From: Arthrobacter sp. CDRTa11
GTDB taxonomy: Bacteria; Actinomycetota; Actinomycetes; Actinomycetales; Micrococcaceae
Assembly (NCBI RefSeq): GCF_026427775.1
Contig: NZ_CP044532.1
Coordinates: 3,534,001 to 3,598,000 of the forward strand
Length of the DNA stretch: 64,000 nt
Reading direction: 5' to 3'
How positions within the stretch are numbered: position 1 is the first letter of the stretch; every line of letters begins with the position of its first letter. The notes under the pieces are model-generated. The model was not told the DNA's origin, ran no database searches, and saw only the letters and a list, made by a program, of their open reading frames with translations. The position numbers and the translations under genes were made by a program. Below, one piece after another: positions 33,616 through 41,961 of this stretch.

Positions 33616-33751
33616 ACTCGGTACCTCATAGCTGGTCGTCAGTTGTACATTCGAAGCATGCGTGCGAGCGACGTCCGGCACCAGTCAAGCCTGTGGCAAC
33701 GTCCGTCATATCTGCCACGAGTGGCGGTAAAGCTTAGTTCCTGGCCTTAGT

Positions 33752-34957
33752 CTAGTTGCTGGAGCAGGCGGGCAGGGCTGACGTGTCCTGGCCCGAAGCG
33801 GCGGTTTCGACGGCACGGCGCGCCTCTGCCAGATTCTCCACCCTGACCACCTGGAGCCCGTCGGGAATATTCCCTACTACCGCCTCACAATTGGCGGCGG
33901 GGGCAAGGAACAGGGTGGCTCCCCCGGCCCGTGCGCCGTCCATTTTTTGGCGGATGCCACCGATGGGTCCCACCACACCGTCCGGGTTGATGGTGCCGGT
34001 CCCGGCGATGTGTTTGCCTCCGGTCAGGTCTCCCGGCGTCACGGTGTCGATAATGCCCAGCGAGAACATCAGCCCGGCGCTGGGACCGCCCACCTTGTCG
34101 AGGGAGATCTTTACGTCAAACGGGAACGTAAACCGGTACTGGAGCATGACTCCCAGAATGTACCGGCCCGCACCGTTGTCCACGGGCGTGATGGTCTGAG
34201 CCACGTCACCGCCTGCGCGCTCCACAACAACAGCGGCGGGCGCCCCCTTGCCTGCCGCCAGTTCTTCCTGGATGACGGCAAGGGACGTGACCGGCTTGCC
34301 GTTGATGGACTTGAAAATGTCGCCCTCTTCGATTTTGCCCTCAGACGGTGACCCGTCTGAGAGGCCGGCGGACTGGAGCTGCTGGCCGAAGGGGATCTCC
34401 AGCTCCTTCAGTGCGGCAGCGATGGCGTTCTCCTGGGAGGTTGCCATGGCCACCGTGCTTTGCTCGTCAGCCTCTTCCTTGCTTGTTCCGCTGGGATAGA
34501 TCAGTTCCTCGGGATATACGGCCTTTGACCGGTCAAGCCAGCCGGCAAAGGCGCCCAGAATGCTTACCGGGCCGTTAGGCCCGCCGTCGACATAGACAGT
34601 GGTCAGGTCCAGGTTCCCACTGGCGGGATAGCTTTCGCGGCCCGAAACGCTTATCACCGGCGCGCCCTGCGCCTGGCCCAGTGTGTTGAAGGTGGGGCCG
34701 GGTGACTCAACCACATATGGCACCGGGACAGTCCCCGCAGCGATTCCAAGTCCCAGAGCCAGCAATCCAGAGAGCGTCATCACAGAGACTTTGTTGTCCC
34801 GCCGCGGTGGATTGGGCGTCTCCCACCACTCTTGGTCAAGGTCAGGTGATGAGCTGGGTGGTTGTGCTGCGGCAGGCACTCCGGATACCGCTGCGGTGCC
34901 AGGGTCGAGGCTGGCAGCGTGGTCCTCTGATGGGTGTTCGCCACGGGTCGTAGTCAC
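33752..34957 (-). CDS. PDZ domain and Lon-type (S16) protease, YlbL-like
   Basis: 401 residues from GTG 34957; an ATG in frame at 34981 is an alternative. A cytoplasmic Pro-rich N-terminus leads to one membrane helix (SVMTLSGLLALGLGIAAGTV). A PDZ region follows (GKIEEGDIFKSINGKPVTSL), then a Lon-like proteolytic domain with the Ser/Lys dyad: Ser in VGGPSAGLMFSLGI and Lys in IGGIRQKMDGARAGG, both intact. YlbL-like proteases of this kind act on extracytoplasmic or membrane substrates. The gene lies upstream of the UPF0182 gene on the same strand and is divergent from the DUF2342 gene. Confidence 0.93.
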   Translation of the reverse strand: MTTTRGEHPSEDHAASLDPGTAAVSGVPAAAQPPSSSPDLDQEWWETPNPPRRDNKVSVMTLSGLLALGLGIAAGTVPVPYVVESPGPTFNTLGQAQGAPVISVSGRESYPASGNLDLTTVYVDGGPNGPVSILGAFAGWLDRSKAVYPEELIYPSGTSKEEADEQSTVAMATSQENAIAAALKELEIPFGQQLQSAGLSDGSPSEGKIEEGDIFKSINGKPVTSLAVIQEELAAGKGAPAAVVVERAGGDVAQTITPVDNGAGRYILGVMLQYRFTFPFDVKISLDKVGGPSAGLMFSLGIIDTVTPGDLTGGKHIAGTGTINPDGVVGPIGGIRQKMDGARAGGATLFLAPAANCEAVVGNIPDGLQVVRVENLAEARRAVETAASGQDTSALPACSSN

Positions 34958-35089
34958 TGAACCAACACTACGCGGTGCCACGCTGCCCGGGCTCTTTGCC
35001 TACAGCGAACGGGGCCCCTGTCCGGCAGACAGCCGCCCCTGCCCGGGGTAGCGTGAAGTTGAACAGTCACACCGACGATCGGCGGGATC

Positions 35090-36553
35090 ATGACCTCCAA
35101 CCCACTCAATCCATCCAATGGCGACGATGCGCCAAAGGATCCGTTGACAGAAATGCTGCAGAACCTGATGGGCGGCAAAGGCATGGAAAACATCGACCCC
35201 GCCGAACTCGCGAAGGCAGCCGGACTGCCGGACGACCCCAATCTCCTGGCCCAGATGTTTTCCCAGGTGCAGGCCATGATGAGCGCCCCTTCCGAAGGTC
35301 CGGTGAACTGGCAGCTCGCGCACGAGAATGCGCGCAGGGTTGCGGCCAGCAGCGCCGATCCGTCCGTGACGTCCCAGCAGTCCCGTGAAGTTGACGAGGC
35401 GTTGCGCCTGGCCGAGCTGTGGCTTGATCCCGTTACAGACCTTCCGGCCACGGGCCTGATTGGCCGCGCCTGGTCCCGCGCGGAGTGGGTGGAGGCAACA
35501 CTGGGCACCTGGAAGCGGCTCACCGAACCGGTGGCAAACAGCATCGCCAACGCGCTCTCCAACGCCATGACTGAGCAGATGCCCGAGGAAATGAAATCCA
35601 TGATGGGCGGCGCCTCTTCGATGCTGCAGAACATGGGCGGGGCGATCTTTGGGATGCAGCTTGGGCAGGCGATCGGCGCACTGTCGGCTGAGGTGGTCAG
35701 CTCCACGGACATCGGGGTTCCGCTGGCCGACCTGGAAATGGCCCTGTTGCCCGCGAACGTCGCAAAATTCGGTGAAGGCCTGAGCGTCCCGGAGAATGAC
35801 ATCCGCCTGTTCCTCGCCGTCCGTGAGGCAGCCCATGCACGCCTGTTTGTGCAGGTTCCGTGGCTTCGCGGCCACCTGCTGAGTGCCATCGAGGCCTACG
35901 CGCGCGGGATCCACATCGATACCTCCAGGATCGAAGAGCTGGCCCGGGATCTTGACCCCAGCAACCCGGAAGGCATCCAGGAGGCGCTGTCCCAGGGAGT
36001 CTTTATGCCCCAGCGCACGCCGGCCCAGGACCAGGCCCTCGAAAAACTCGAGACAGCCCTCGCCCTGGTTGAGGGGTGGGTGGACGAACTGACCGCAGCG
36101 GCCACCGAGAACGTGCTTCCGTCGGCGGGTGCCCTCCGCGAGACGGTCCGCAGGCGCCGGGCCACCGGAGGCCCGGCTGAGCACGCCTTCTCATCACTGG
36201 TGGGGCTGGAGCTGCGTCCCCGGAGGCTGCGGGAGGCCGCCACCCTCTGGGCGAACCTCAAGGACGAGCGGGGCATCGAAGGCCGGGACGCCATCTGGCA
36301 CCACCCCGATCTGCTTCCCACCGCCGAAGATCTGGACGATCCCAAGGGGTTCGGCGGCCGCCGCAAGCTTGCCGAGGCCAGCGACAGCGAGGTTGATGAT
36401 GCACTGCAGAAGCTTCTGAACGGCGGTTTTGATGCCGCCCCGGATCCCGAAGCGGCAGGAACATCCGGCCCGGAGGATGAGTCCGGCGAAAGTCCCAACA
36501 AACCCGAAGATTCGGACGAGGATTCAGGTGAGGGCGGCCGCCCCGGGAACTAG
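35090..36553 (+). CDS. DUF2342 (TIGR03624-type) zinc-dependent metalloprotease-like protein
   Basis: 487 residues. An N-terminal segment rich in Asp, Asn and Pro, with LTEMLQNLMGGKGMENIDPA, leads to the family core: GGASSMLQNMGGAIFGMQLG, LAVREAAHARLFVQVPWLRG and HIDTSRIEELARDLDPSNPE. The EAAHARLF stretch is the conserved family site for a putative metal-binding His; a standard HExxH is absent, so the protease label comes from the family name, not from sequence. The C-terminus is acidic and disordered. The stop codon lies in the first of three 19-bp tandem repeats. It is divergent from the YlbL-like gene. Confidence 0.82.
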   Translation: MTSNPLNPSNGDDAPKDPLTEMLQNLMGGKGMENIDPAELAKAAGLPDDPNLLAQMFSQVQAMMSAPSEGPVNWQLAHENARRVAASSADPSVTSQQSREVDEALRLAELWLDPVTDLPATGLIGRAWSRAEWVEATLGTWKRLTEPVANSIANALSNAMTEQMPEEMKSMMGGASSMLQNMGGAIFGMQLGQAIGALSAEVVSSTDIGVPLADLEMALLPANVAKFGEGLSVPENDIRLFLAVREAAHARLFVQVPWLRGHLLSAIEAYARGIHIDTSRIEELARDLDPSNPEGIQEALSQGVFMPQRTPAQDQALEKLETALALVEGWVDELTAAATENVLPSAGALRETVRRRRATGGPAEHAFSSLVGLELRPRRLREAATLWANLKDERGIEGRDAIWHHPDLLPTAEDLDDPKGFGGRRKLAEASDSEVDDALQKLLNGGFDAAPDPEAAGTSGPEDESGESPNKPEDSDEDSGEGGRPGN

Positions 36554-36593
36554 GGGCCGCCCCGGGAACTAGGGGCCAGCACGGGAACTAGGG
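36537..36593. repeat. Three 19-bp tandem repeats at the end of the DUF2342 gene
   Basis: The block GGGAACTAGGGGCC recurs with a strict 19-base period (GAACT at 36547, 36566 and 36585), with small differences in the third copy. The first copy holds the TAG stop of the DUF2342 gene. The period is not a multiple of three, so copy changes would not add codons before the stop. Confidence 0.75.
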
Positions 36594-36622
36594 GCCAGCG
36601 GAGAGCTGGCGGCACATTAATC

Positions 36623-37228
36623 CTAGTCTGCGTCCGCGGCGGGAACGGCGTCCGGATCCAGGCCGCGGGAGGTGGCAAACGAGACCCCCTCGAGGAAGGC
36701 CTTGGCGCGATCCGTCTCCGGGTAGCCTTCCAACAGTTTCCAAAAGGCGGCGTTGTGGCCCGCCACCAGCAGGTGGGCAAGCTCGTGCAGAAGCACGTAG
36801 TCAATGACCCACTGGGGCATGGCTTTGAGCTTGTCCGAGAGCCGGATGCTGCCCTCTGAAGGCGTGGCGGAGCCCCACCGCGAGTTCTGGTTGCTGACCC
36901 AGCGGACCGACGTCGGAACGGCACGGCCGCCGAAATACTGTGCGGAAAGGTCCGCGGCATGCGCCGCCAAGGCCGCGTCCGTAGCGGGTTGCCTCTTTCC
37001 CTTGCGGGAACGCCGCTCTCCTTGCCGGTGCAGCTTCTCCAGCATGCGGTGCACCCATTCGGATTCCTGGGCCGCGGTGAACCGGGCAGGGATGGCCACC
37101 ACGGCCGTTCCGTTCTCCCAAAAAGCCGCCACTGTCCTTGTCCGGCGTGCAGAACGCCGCACCTCAACGGGAGCCCCGTCCGCGGTCAGCCGGGGCGCCC
37201 GGGTAGCGGGCTCACTCCGAGACGTCAC
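36623..37228 (-). CDS. YgjP-like (M48/WLM-type) metallopeptidase
   Basis: 201 residues. The zinc-peptidase motif HELAH lies in YVLLHELAHLLVAGHNAAFW with a downstream His and Glu, giving a gluzincin-type site. The N-terminal VEVRRSARRTRTVAAFW is typical of the YgjP/DUF45 family, as is SVRWVSNQNSRWGSATPSEG. The substrate is not known. Its ATG overlaps the uvrD2 stop by 4 bp (37225-37228), so it is cotranslated with uvrD2. It converges with the DUF2342 gene. Confidence 0.88.
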   Translation of the reverse strand: MTSRSEPATRAPRLTADGAPVEVRRSARRTRTVAAFWENGTAVVAIPARFTAAQESEWVHRMLEKLHRQGERRSRKGKRQPATDAALAAHAADLSAQYFGGRAVPTSVRWVSNQNSRWGSATPSEGSIRLSDKLKAMPQWVIDYVLLHELAHLLVAGHNAAFWKLLEGYPETDRAKAFLEGVSFATSRGLDPDAVPAADAD

Positions 37229-39390
37229 AGGACGGAGCTCTCTACGAGCACCCGGAGGACGTCCTCGCCGTAGCGTTCGAGTTTGGAGGGCCCCACCCCG
37301 GCGAGGGCGGCCAGTTCCTCAAGCGAGGCCGGCTTGGCCTCTGCTATTGCGGTGAGTGTGGCGTCAGTAAAGACCACAAAGGCGGGCACTTCTGCGGAAA
37401 GCGCAACTTCCTTGCGCCATTGCCGCAGGGCCTCGAACGTCTGTTCCTCATAGCTGGGAGGGCAATCGTTGCAGCGTCCTACTTTTCGCTCGGCACCGCT
37501 TGAGAGCATGCTTCCACAGACGCGGCATACGGCTGGGACGGCGGCTTTCCGGCGGGCCGCCGGACCTTTTCCGCGGGTAGTGGAACTGGCCACCGAATCG
37601 GGCCTGAGTCCATCGAGGAACCTTGAGGGTTTCCTGTTGGCACGGCCACCCGGGGTGCGGGCGGTGGACCATGACAGCGAAAGATGCTCCCGGGCGCGGG
37701 TGATTCCCACGTAGAGGAGCCTGCGTTCCTCGTCCACAGCTTCAGGGGTATCCGCAAACGATATGGGCATCAGGCCTTCGCTGAGGCCCACCAGGAAAAC
37801 TGCGTCCCACTCAAGTCCCTTGGCGGCGTGCAGCGAAGCCAGCGTGACGCCCTGGACGGTGGGGGCATGCTGGGCCAGTGAGCGTTCCTGGAGCTCGTTG
37901 ACAAAGTCTGCGAGACCGAACTGCTCTCCGCGGACCTGGACAAGTTCGTCGGCGAGGGCCACGAGTGCGGCCAGGGATTCCCACCGCTCCCGGAGTGCTC
38001 CGCCGTTATGCGGCGCAGAGTCGGTGTAGCCCAGGGATGCGACGATATCGCGGACCAGCTGACCGAGGGGTCCCGGCGTCGCTGATTCCGAAACCGCCCT
38101 GGTTGCGGCACGCAGCTGCAGGATCGCGTCCCTGACCTCCTTGCGGGCGAAAAATCTTTCGCCGCCCCGAAGCTGGTATCCGATGCCCGCCGCCGCGAGC
38201 GCCTGCTCGTAGGCTTCGGACTGTCCGTTCGTGCGGAAGAGGATAGCCACCTGGCTTGCAGGCGTGCCGGCGTCGAGCAGTTTCTTGATTTTGAGCGCCA
38301 CCGTGGCTGCTTCCGCCTCATCGTCAGTGCACTCGGTGAACTCCGGAACGGGCCCGGCCGGGCGCTGGGCCACCAGCTGCAGGGGTGTTGCCCATGCCGC
38401 ATCAGCCACGGTTCCGCCACTGCGCCGTCCCGCCAGAAGATCATTCGCCAGTTTCACCACCTGGGGAGTGGAGCGGTAATCGCGGATCAGCTTGACCACA
38501 TTGGCCTCGGGATACCGGGCCTTGAAGCCCAGCAGGTGCTGGGGTGAGGCACCGGTGAATGAGTAGATGGTCTGGCTCGCATCCCCCACGACGCACAGCT
38601 CGTCCCGGCCCCCCAGCCACAGTTCCAGGAGGCGTTGCTGCAGCGGCGAGACGTCCTGGTACTCGTCCACTACAAAATGCCTGTACTGTTCACGGACCGT
38701 GGCCGCGACTTTCTGGTCCTCCTGGAGGATTCCGACGGTGATCAGCAGCACGTCCTCGAAGTCGATGACATTGCGGTCCGTCTTGACATCCTCGTATGAC
38801 TGGAAAACCCTTGCGACGGCGGTGAGGTCAAATCCTCCCGGCGTTCCCCTCCCCTGGGCATTTTCAAGGTAGTTGGCAGGCGTCAGCATGGAAACCTTGG
38901 CCCACTCGATCTCGGACGCCAGGTCCCTGATGGACGCACGGTCCGTGCTGAGCCTCAAACGCCGCGCTGCCTCGGCGATCATCTGCGCTTTGTGGTCCAG
39001 GAGGTTGGGCAAGGTGCCTCCCACCGCTTGAGGCCAGAAAAACTGGAGCTGCCTGAGGGCGGCTGCGTGAAAAGTCCTGGCCTGGACGTTTCCGACGCCG
39101 AGGTCCCGCAGCCTGCTGCGCATTTCCGCGGCCGCCCGGGCCGTAAAGGTGACGGCGAGGAGCCGCTGGGCACTGTATACGCCGGAGTGGACGCCATAGG
39201 CAATGCGGTGCGTGATGGCCCGGGTTTTTCCCGTTCCTGCCCCGGCCAGGACACACAGCGGTCCGTTCAGCGTACTGGCGACTTCCCGCTGTTCGGTGTC
39301 CAGGCCACCGAGGATCCGATCTTCAAGGGACTCCGGGCTGTCTACGTTCTCTGTTGTCACTTCTGCTGCTTTGTTGTCTCGACTTGCCAC
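37225..39390 (-). CDS. uvrD2: ATP-dependent DNA helicase UvrD2
   Basis: 721 residues. Superfamily 1 motifs are complete: Walker A in LAGAGTGKTRAI, motif II in FVVDEYQDVSPLQQ, motif III in GDASQTIYSFTGASPQ, and motif VI near RLLYVGITRAREHL. After the motor comes a four-cysteine element (CRVCGSMLSSG...CNDCP), then a C-terminal HRDC domain (FEALRQWRKEVALSAEVPAF). This is the layout of mycobacterial UvrD2, a repair helicase in which the Cys element affects unwinding. The operon continues into the YgjP-like gene. The upstream neighbour nudC is 47 bp away on the same strand. Confidence 0.94.
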   Translation of the reverse strand: MASRDNKAAEVTTENVDSPESLEDRILGGLDTEQREVASTLNGPLCVLAGAGTGKTRAITHRIAYGVHSGVYSAQRLLAVTFTARAAAEMRSRLRDLGVGNVQARTFHAAALRQLQFFWPQAVGGTLPNLLDHKAQMIAEAARRLRLSTDRASIRDLASEIEWAKVSMLTPANYLENAQGRGTPGGFDLTAVARVFQSYEDVKTDRNVIDFEDVLLITVGILQEDQKVAATVREQYRHFVVDEYQDVSPLQQRLLELWLGGRDELCVVGDASQTIYSFTGASPQHLLGFKARYPEANVVKLIRDYRSTPQVVKLANDLLAGRRSGGTVADAAWATPLQLVAQRPAGPVPEFTECTDDEAEAATVALKIKKLLDAGTPASQVAILFRTNGQSEAYEQALAAAGIGYQLRGGERFFARKEVRDAILQLRAATRAVSESATPGPLGQLVRDIVASLGYTDSAPHNGGALRERWESLAALVALADELVQVRGEQFGLADFVNELQERSLAQHAPTVQGVTLASLHAAKGLEWDAVFLVGLSEGLMPISFADTPEAVDEERRLLYVGITRAREHLSLSWSTARTPGGRANRKPSRFLDGLRPDSVASSTTRGKGPAARRKAAVPAVCRVCGSMLSSGAERKVGRCNDCPPSYEEQTFEALRQWRKEVALSAEVPAFVVFTDATLTAIAEAKPASLEELAALAGVGPSKLERYGEDVLRVLVESSVL

Positions 39391-39437
39391 TAGTGGAGTC
39401 TGGTCAATGGGTGGGCCTGGCGTTTGGGTTCTGCTGC

Positions 39438-40460
39438 TTACGGGTCCGTGCGGTCCGCGATCCGCCCGCCGTACCAGTGCTCGATCAGTGAGCGGGCGAT
39501 GGAAAGCCTGCTGGAGATGGTGATTTCCCCGTTAAGCACCGCCTGCTGGAGTTCCTCCCTGCTGAACCAGCGCGCACGGGTGACCTCGACGCCGTCGGGC
39601 CTTGCCTCGGTGTCCGGGGTGATGGCGGTAAATCCAAGCATAAGGGAGGCCGGGAACGGCCACGACTGAGAACCCAGATACTGGCACCCGGTAATCCGGA
39701 CACCCACTTCCTCGTATATTTCGCGGACCACAGCCTGCTCCAGGGACTCGCCGGGTTCTACGAATCCGGCGAGCGTTGAATAGTTCCTTGCGTCGGCGGG
39801 TCCCCCGCCGCCGAGCAGCAGCCGGCCGTCCGGCCCCACGACGGTGACGATAATTGCAGGATCGGTGCGGGGGTAATGCTCAGAGCCGTCCTCGGGGCAG
39901 CGGCGGACCCAGCCTGCGGCCTCGACGACGGTGGCCGCACCGCACCGGGGGCAGTGGGTATGGGTGGAATGCCAGTTGGCTATGGCGCTGGCTTCAACAA
40001 ACAGCGCCGTGTCAGTGGGGCCCAACTGCGCGGCAACATCGCGGAAACCTGCCCAGAAAGCGTCCGCCGGAATACCGCCCGTACCCACGTCAACTTGCGC
40101 CGGCAGGACGAAGAGGAGAAGTTCGGTGCCGGCCGGCAGCTCAGAGCTCGGAAGGGCCGCTCCGAGGTAAATGATCTGCCCGGGCATTGACCCCAGCTCA
40201 CGGAGTCCGGCCAGCAGCCTGGCAGCTTCCGCCAGGACCAGCCTGTTGCCCTGCACCAGCGCTTGCCTGCCTGTCAGCACTGCCGCCAGGGTGCCTTCGC
40301 GTTCCAGCAGTTCTTCCACCATTCCGGGCCTGACGCGGTCTGCGGAGCCCCGGTCAACCATTGCCGGCCGGATGGGAAGTACGGTATCGAAAAGATGGTT
40401 TGCCGGCAGCCGGGTTGCCTGCGTCTGGTAGGCCGGCGTAACGGACTCCGCATGACTCAT
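39438..40460 (-). CDS. nudC: NAD+/NADH diphosphatase NudC
   Basis: 340 residues from ATG 40458-40460; the in-frame ATG at 40496 is less likely. The Nudix box is intact (GFVEPGESLEQAVVREIYEE VG) and the NudC-specific SQSWPFPASLMLGF follows it. The zinc ribbon begins CPRCGAATVV and continues RRCPEDGSEHYPR, so the fourth cysteine is replaced by Asp, as I recall for many actinobacterial NudC proteins. The enzyme splits NADH to NMNH and AMP and also removes NAD caps from RNA. It lies upstream of uvrD2 and is divergent from the phosphotransferase gene. Confidence 0.9.
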   Translation of the reverse strand: MSHAESVTPAYQTQATRLPANHLFDTVLPIRPAMVDRGSADRVRPGMVEELLEREGTLAAVLTGRQALVQGNRLVLAEAARLLAGLRELGSMPGQIIYLGAALPSSELPAGTELLLFVLPAQVDVGTGGIPADAFWAGFRDVAAQLGPTDTALFVEASAIANWHSTHTHCPRCGAATVVEAAGWVRRCPEDGSEHYPRTDPAIIVTVVGPDGRLLLGGGGPADARNYSTLAGFVEPGESLEQAVVREIYEEVGVRITGCQYLGSQSWPFPASLMLGFTAITPDTEARPDGVEVTRARWFSREELQQAVLNGEITISSRLSIARSLIEHWYGGRIADRTDP

Positions 40461-40608
40461 GCATCCACCGTACTGACTGGGACGGACAATTGACATTTGA
40501 GTGAGGCGGCCAGGAAGGAAGCCTGCGGCCGCGGCGAAGTTCGAAGCTATCTAGAGACTCGCCGCTGCACATCGTTGTCTTGGACGCCAGTCAATCTACC
40601 GTGGAAGT

Positions 40609-41961
40609 GTGAGAAGAAAACCGATCGAACTGGCAGCCGTGGCAACCGCGGCAGTCCCCGGGCTGACCCCGACCGCCGTTAGTGCTGCTCCGGACGATCC
40701 TGCGGATTTCGACTCCGCGCTGCTCCTGGACTCGGAAGGCAAGCGATGGAGGGTACGGTCGCCGCAGCATGCCGAGGCCAGCGCGAGGCTGGAAACGGAA
40801 TTCCTGGTTCTCCGTGCCTTTGCGCCCGGGATCCGCGCCGAACTGCCCTTCCTGATGCCCACCGTGGCCGGCAGCGTCCGGCTTGGCAGCCTCAGTACTT
40901 TCGTCTATTCACATCTCGCCGGCAGCAACCGGAGTGTGGAAGAACTCACCGCCGGGACGGACTCCCTTGCGAGGGAAATCGGTGTGGCCCTTGCAGCGAT
41001 CCATGACCTCCCTCACGCCCTGGTCAGCAATGCCGACCTCCCGAGCTACACCCCCAATGAATTCCGCCAACGGAGGCTGAACGAGCTGGATCAGGCTGCC
41101 ACGACAGGGAAAATTCCCCCTTCACTCCTCCTGCGGTGGGAACACGCCCTGGAAGATGTTTCCCTCTGGCGGTTTAACCCCTGCGTGGTCCACGGCGACC
41201 TTCATGAGGACAACCTGCTGGTGGAAGGCGACCGCGTCACAGCAGTCACCGGCTGGACGGACCTGAGAATTGGCGATCCCGCCGATGATTTCGCCTGGCT
41301 GGTGGCCTCCAACGAGCAGGCCTTTGTGGACAGCGTGCTCTCCAGCTACACCGGCAGCCGTCGGGACGTGCCGGATAAACACATGCTCCGGAGGGCGGCG
41401 CTTTCTGCCGAGTTCGCGCTGGCGCAGTACCTGGTCAAGGGCATCGCCGCCGGGGATCCGGCCATGGTGTCCGAGGCGGAAGGCATGCTGGAAACCCTGG
41501 CAGGCGACATCGCAGAGCACGGCGGGCAGGCCATCAGCGTGGAACCACTCCCCTCGCCGCCCGAAACGGGCGCCGGCGAGCCAGCCAAGGCTGGAGCTGA
41601 AGCCAACGTTGGCGAGCAGGTAAATGCCGGCCCGCATGCCAGTGCCGGAACAGCCGGCACCGGGCAGTCAAGTCCGGCAACGCGGCAAGGGGACAACACT
41701 CCCACTGGGTCTGTGCGCACTCCGGCGGTGACGGTTGTGCCGCTGCCGGTGGGGCCCGAAACGCTGCCTCCGCCACTGGTGGTGCCCGCGCCTGCCCTGC
41801 CCGCGGTCCAGGTGGCGCCTATTCCAGCGGACGAGCATTCTTCACCAGCGGAAGCGCGCGGTCAGGAAGATGACGCGGCTGACACATCCAGCGGCAAGTC
41901 TCCCTCCGCGGACGACACCTCCACCGCGGCCATCACCATCATTGCCGGGCAGAAGGACTGA
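40609..41961 (+). CDS. Aminoglycoside-phosphotransferase-fold (APH) protein
   Basis: 450 residues from GTG 40609. The kinase-like core has the catalytic loop VVHGDLHEDNLLVEGD and the metal-binding stretch DLRIGDPADDFAWLV, both as in APH-type kinases. The substrate is unknown; resistance to an aminoglycoside is not implied. The last 140 residues are a Pro/Ala/Glu/Thr-rich, probably disordered tail. A TTGTCT (about 40574-40579) and TACCGT (about 40597-40602) just before the GTG, with no ribosome site, allow a leaderless message. Its end overlaps adnB by 23 bp, tail to tail. Confidence 0.85.
   Translation: MRRKPIELAAVATAAVPGLTPTAVSAAPDDPADFDSALLLDSEGKRWRVRSPQHAEASARLETEFLVLRAFAPGIRAELPFLMPTVAGSVRLGSLSTFVYSHLAGSNRSVEELTAGTDSLAREIGVALAAIHDLPHALVSNADLPSYTPNEFRQRRLNELDQAATTGKIPPSLLLRWEHALEDVSLWRFNPCVVHGDLHEDNLLVEGDRVTAVTGWTDLRIGDPADDFAWLVASNEQAFVDSVLSSYTGSRRDVPDKHMLRRAALSAEFALAQYLVKGIAAGDPAMVSEAEGMLETLAGDIAEHGGQAISVEPLPSPPETGAGEPAKAGAEANVGEQVNAGPHASAGTAGTGQSSPATRQGDNTPTGSVRTPAVTVVPLPVGPETLPPPLVVPAPALPAVQVAPIPADEHSSPAEARGQEDDAADTSSGKSPSADDTSTAAITIIAGQKD

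Noticed and set aside
32308..33750. A 480-codon open frame on the plus strand
   Set aside because: Antisense to the UPF0182 gene, with an unnatural Gln/Asp/His-rich product.
40609..41961. Phosphotransferase considered as an aminoglycoside resistance gene
   Set aside because: Only the general kinase fold is visible, it lies in a conserved repair neighbourhood, and APH-fold proteins of unknown substrate are common in this group.
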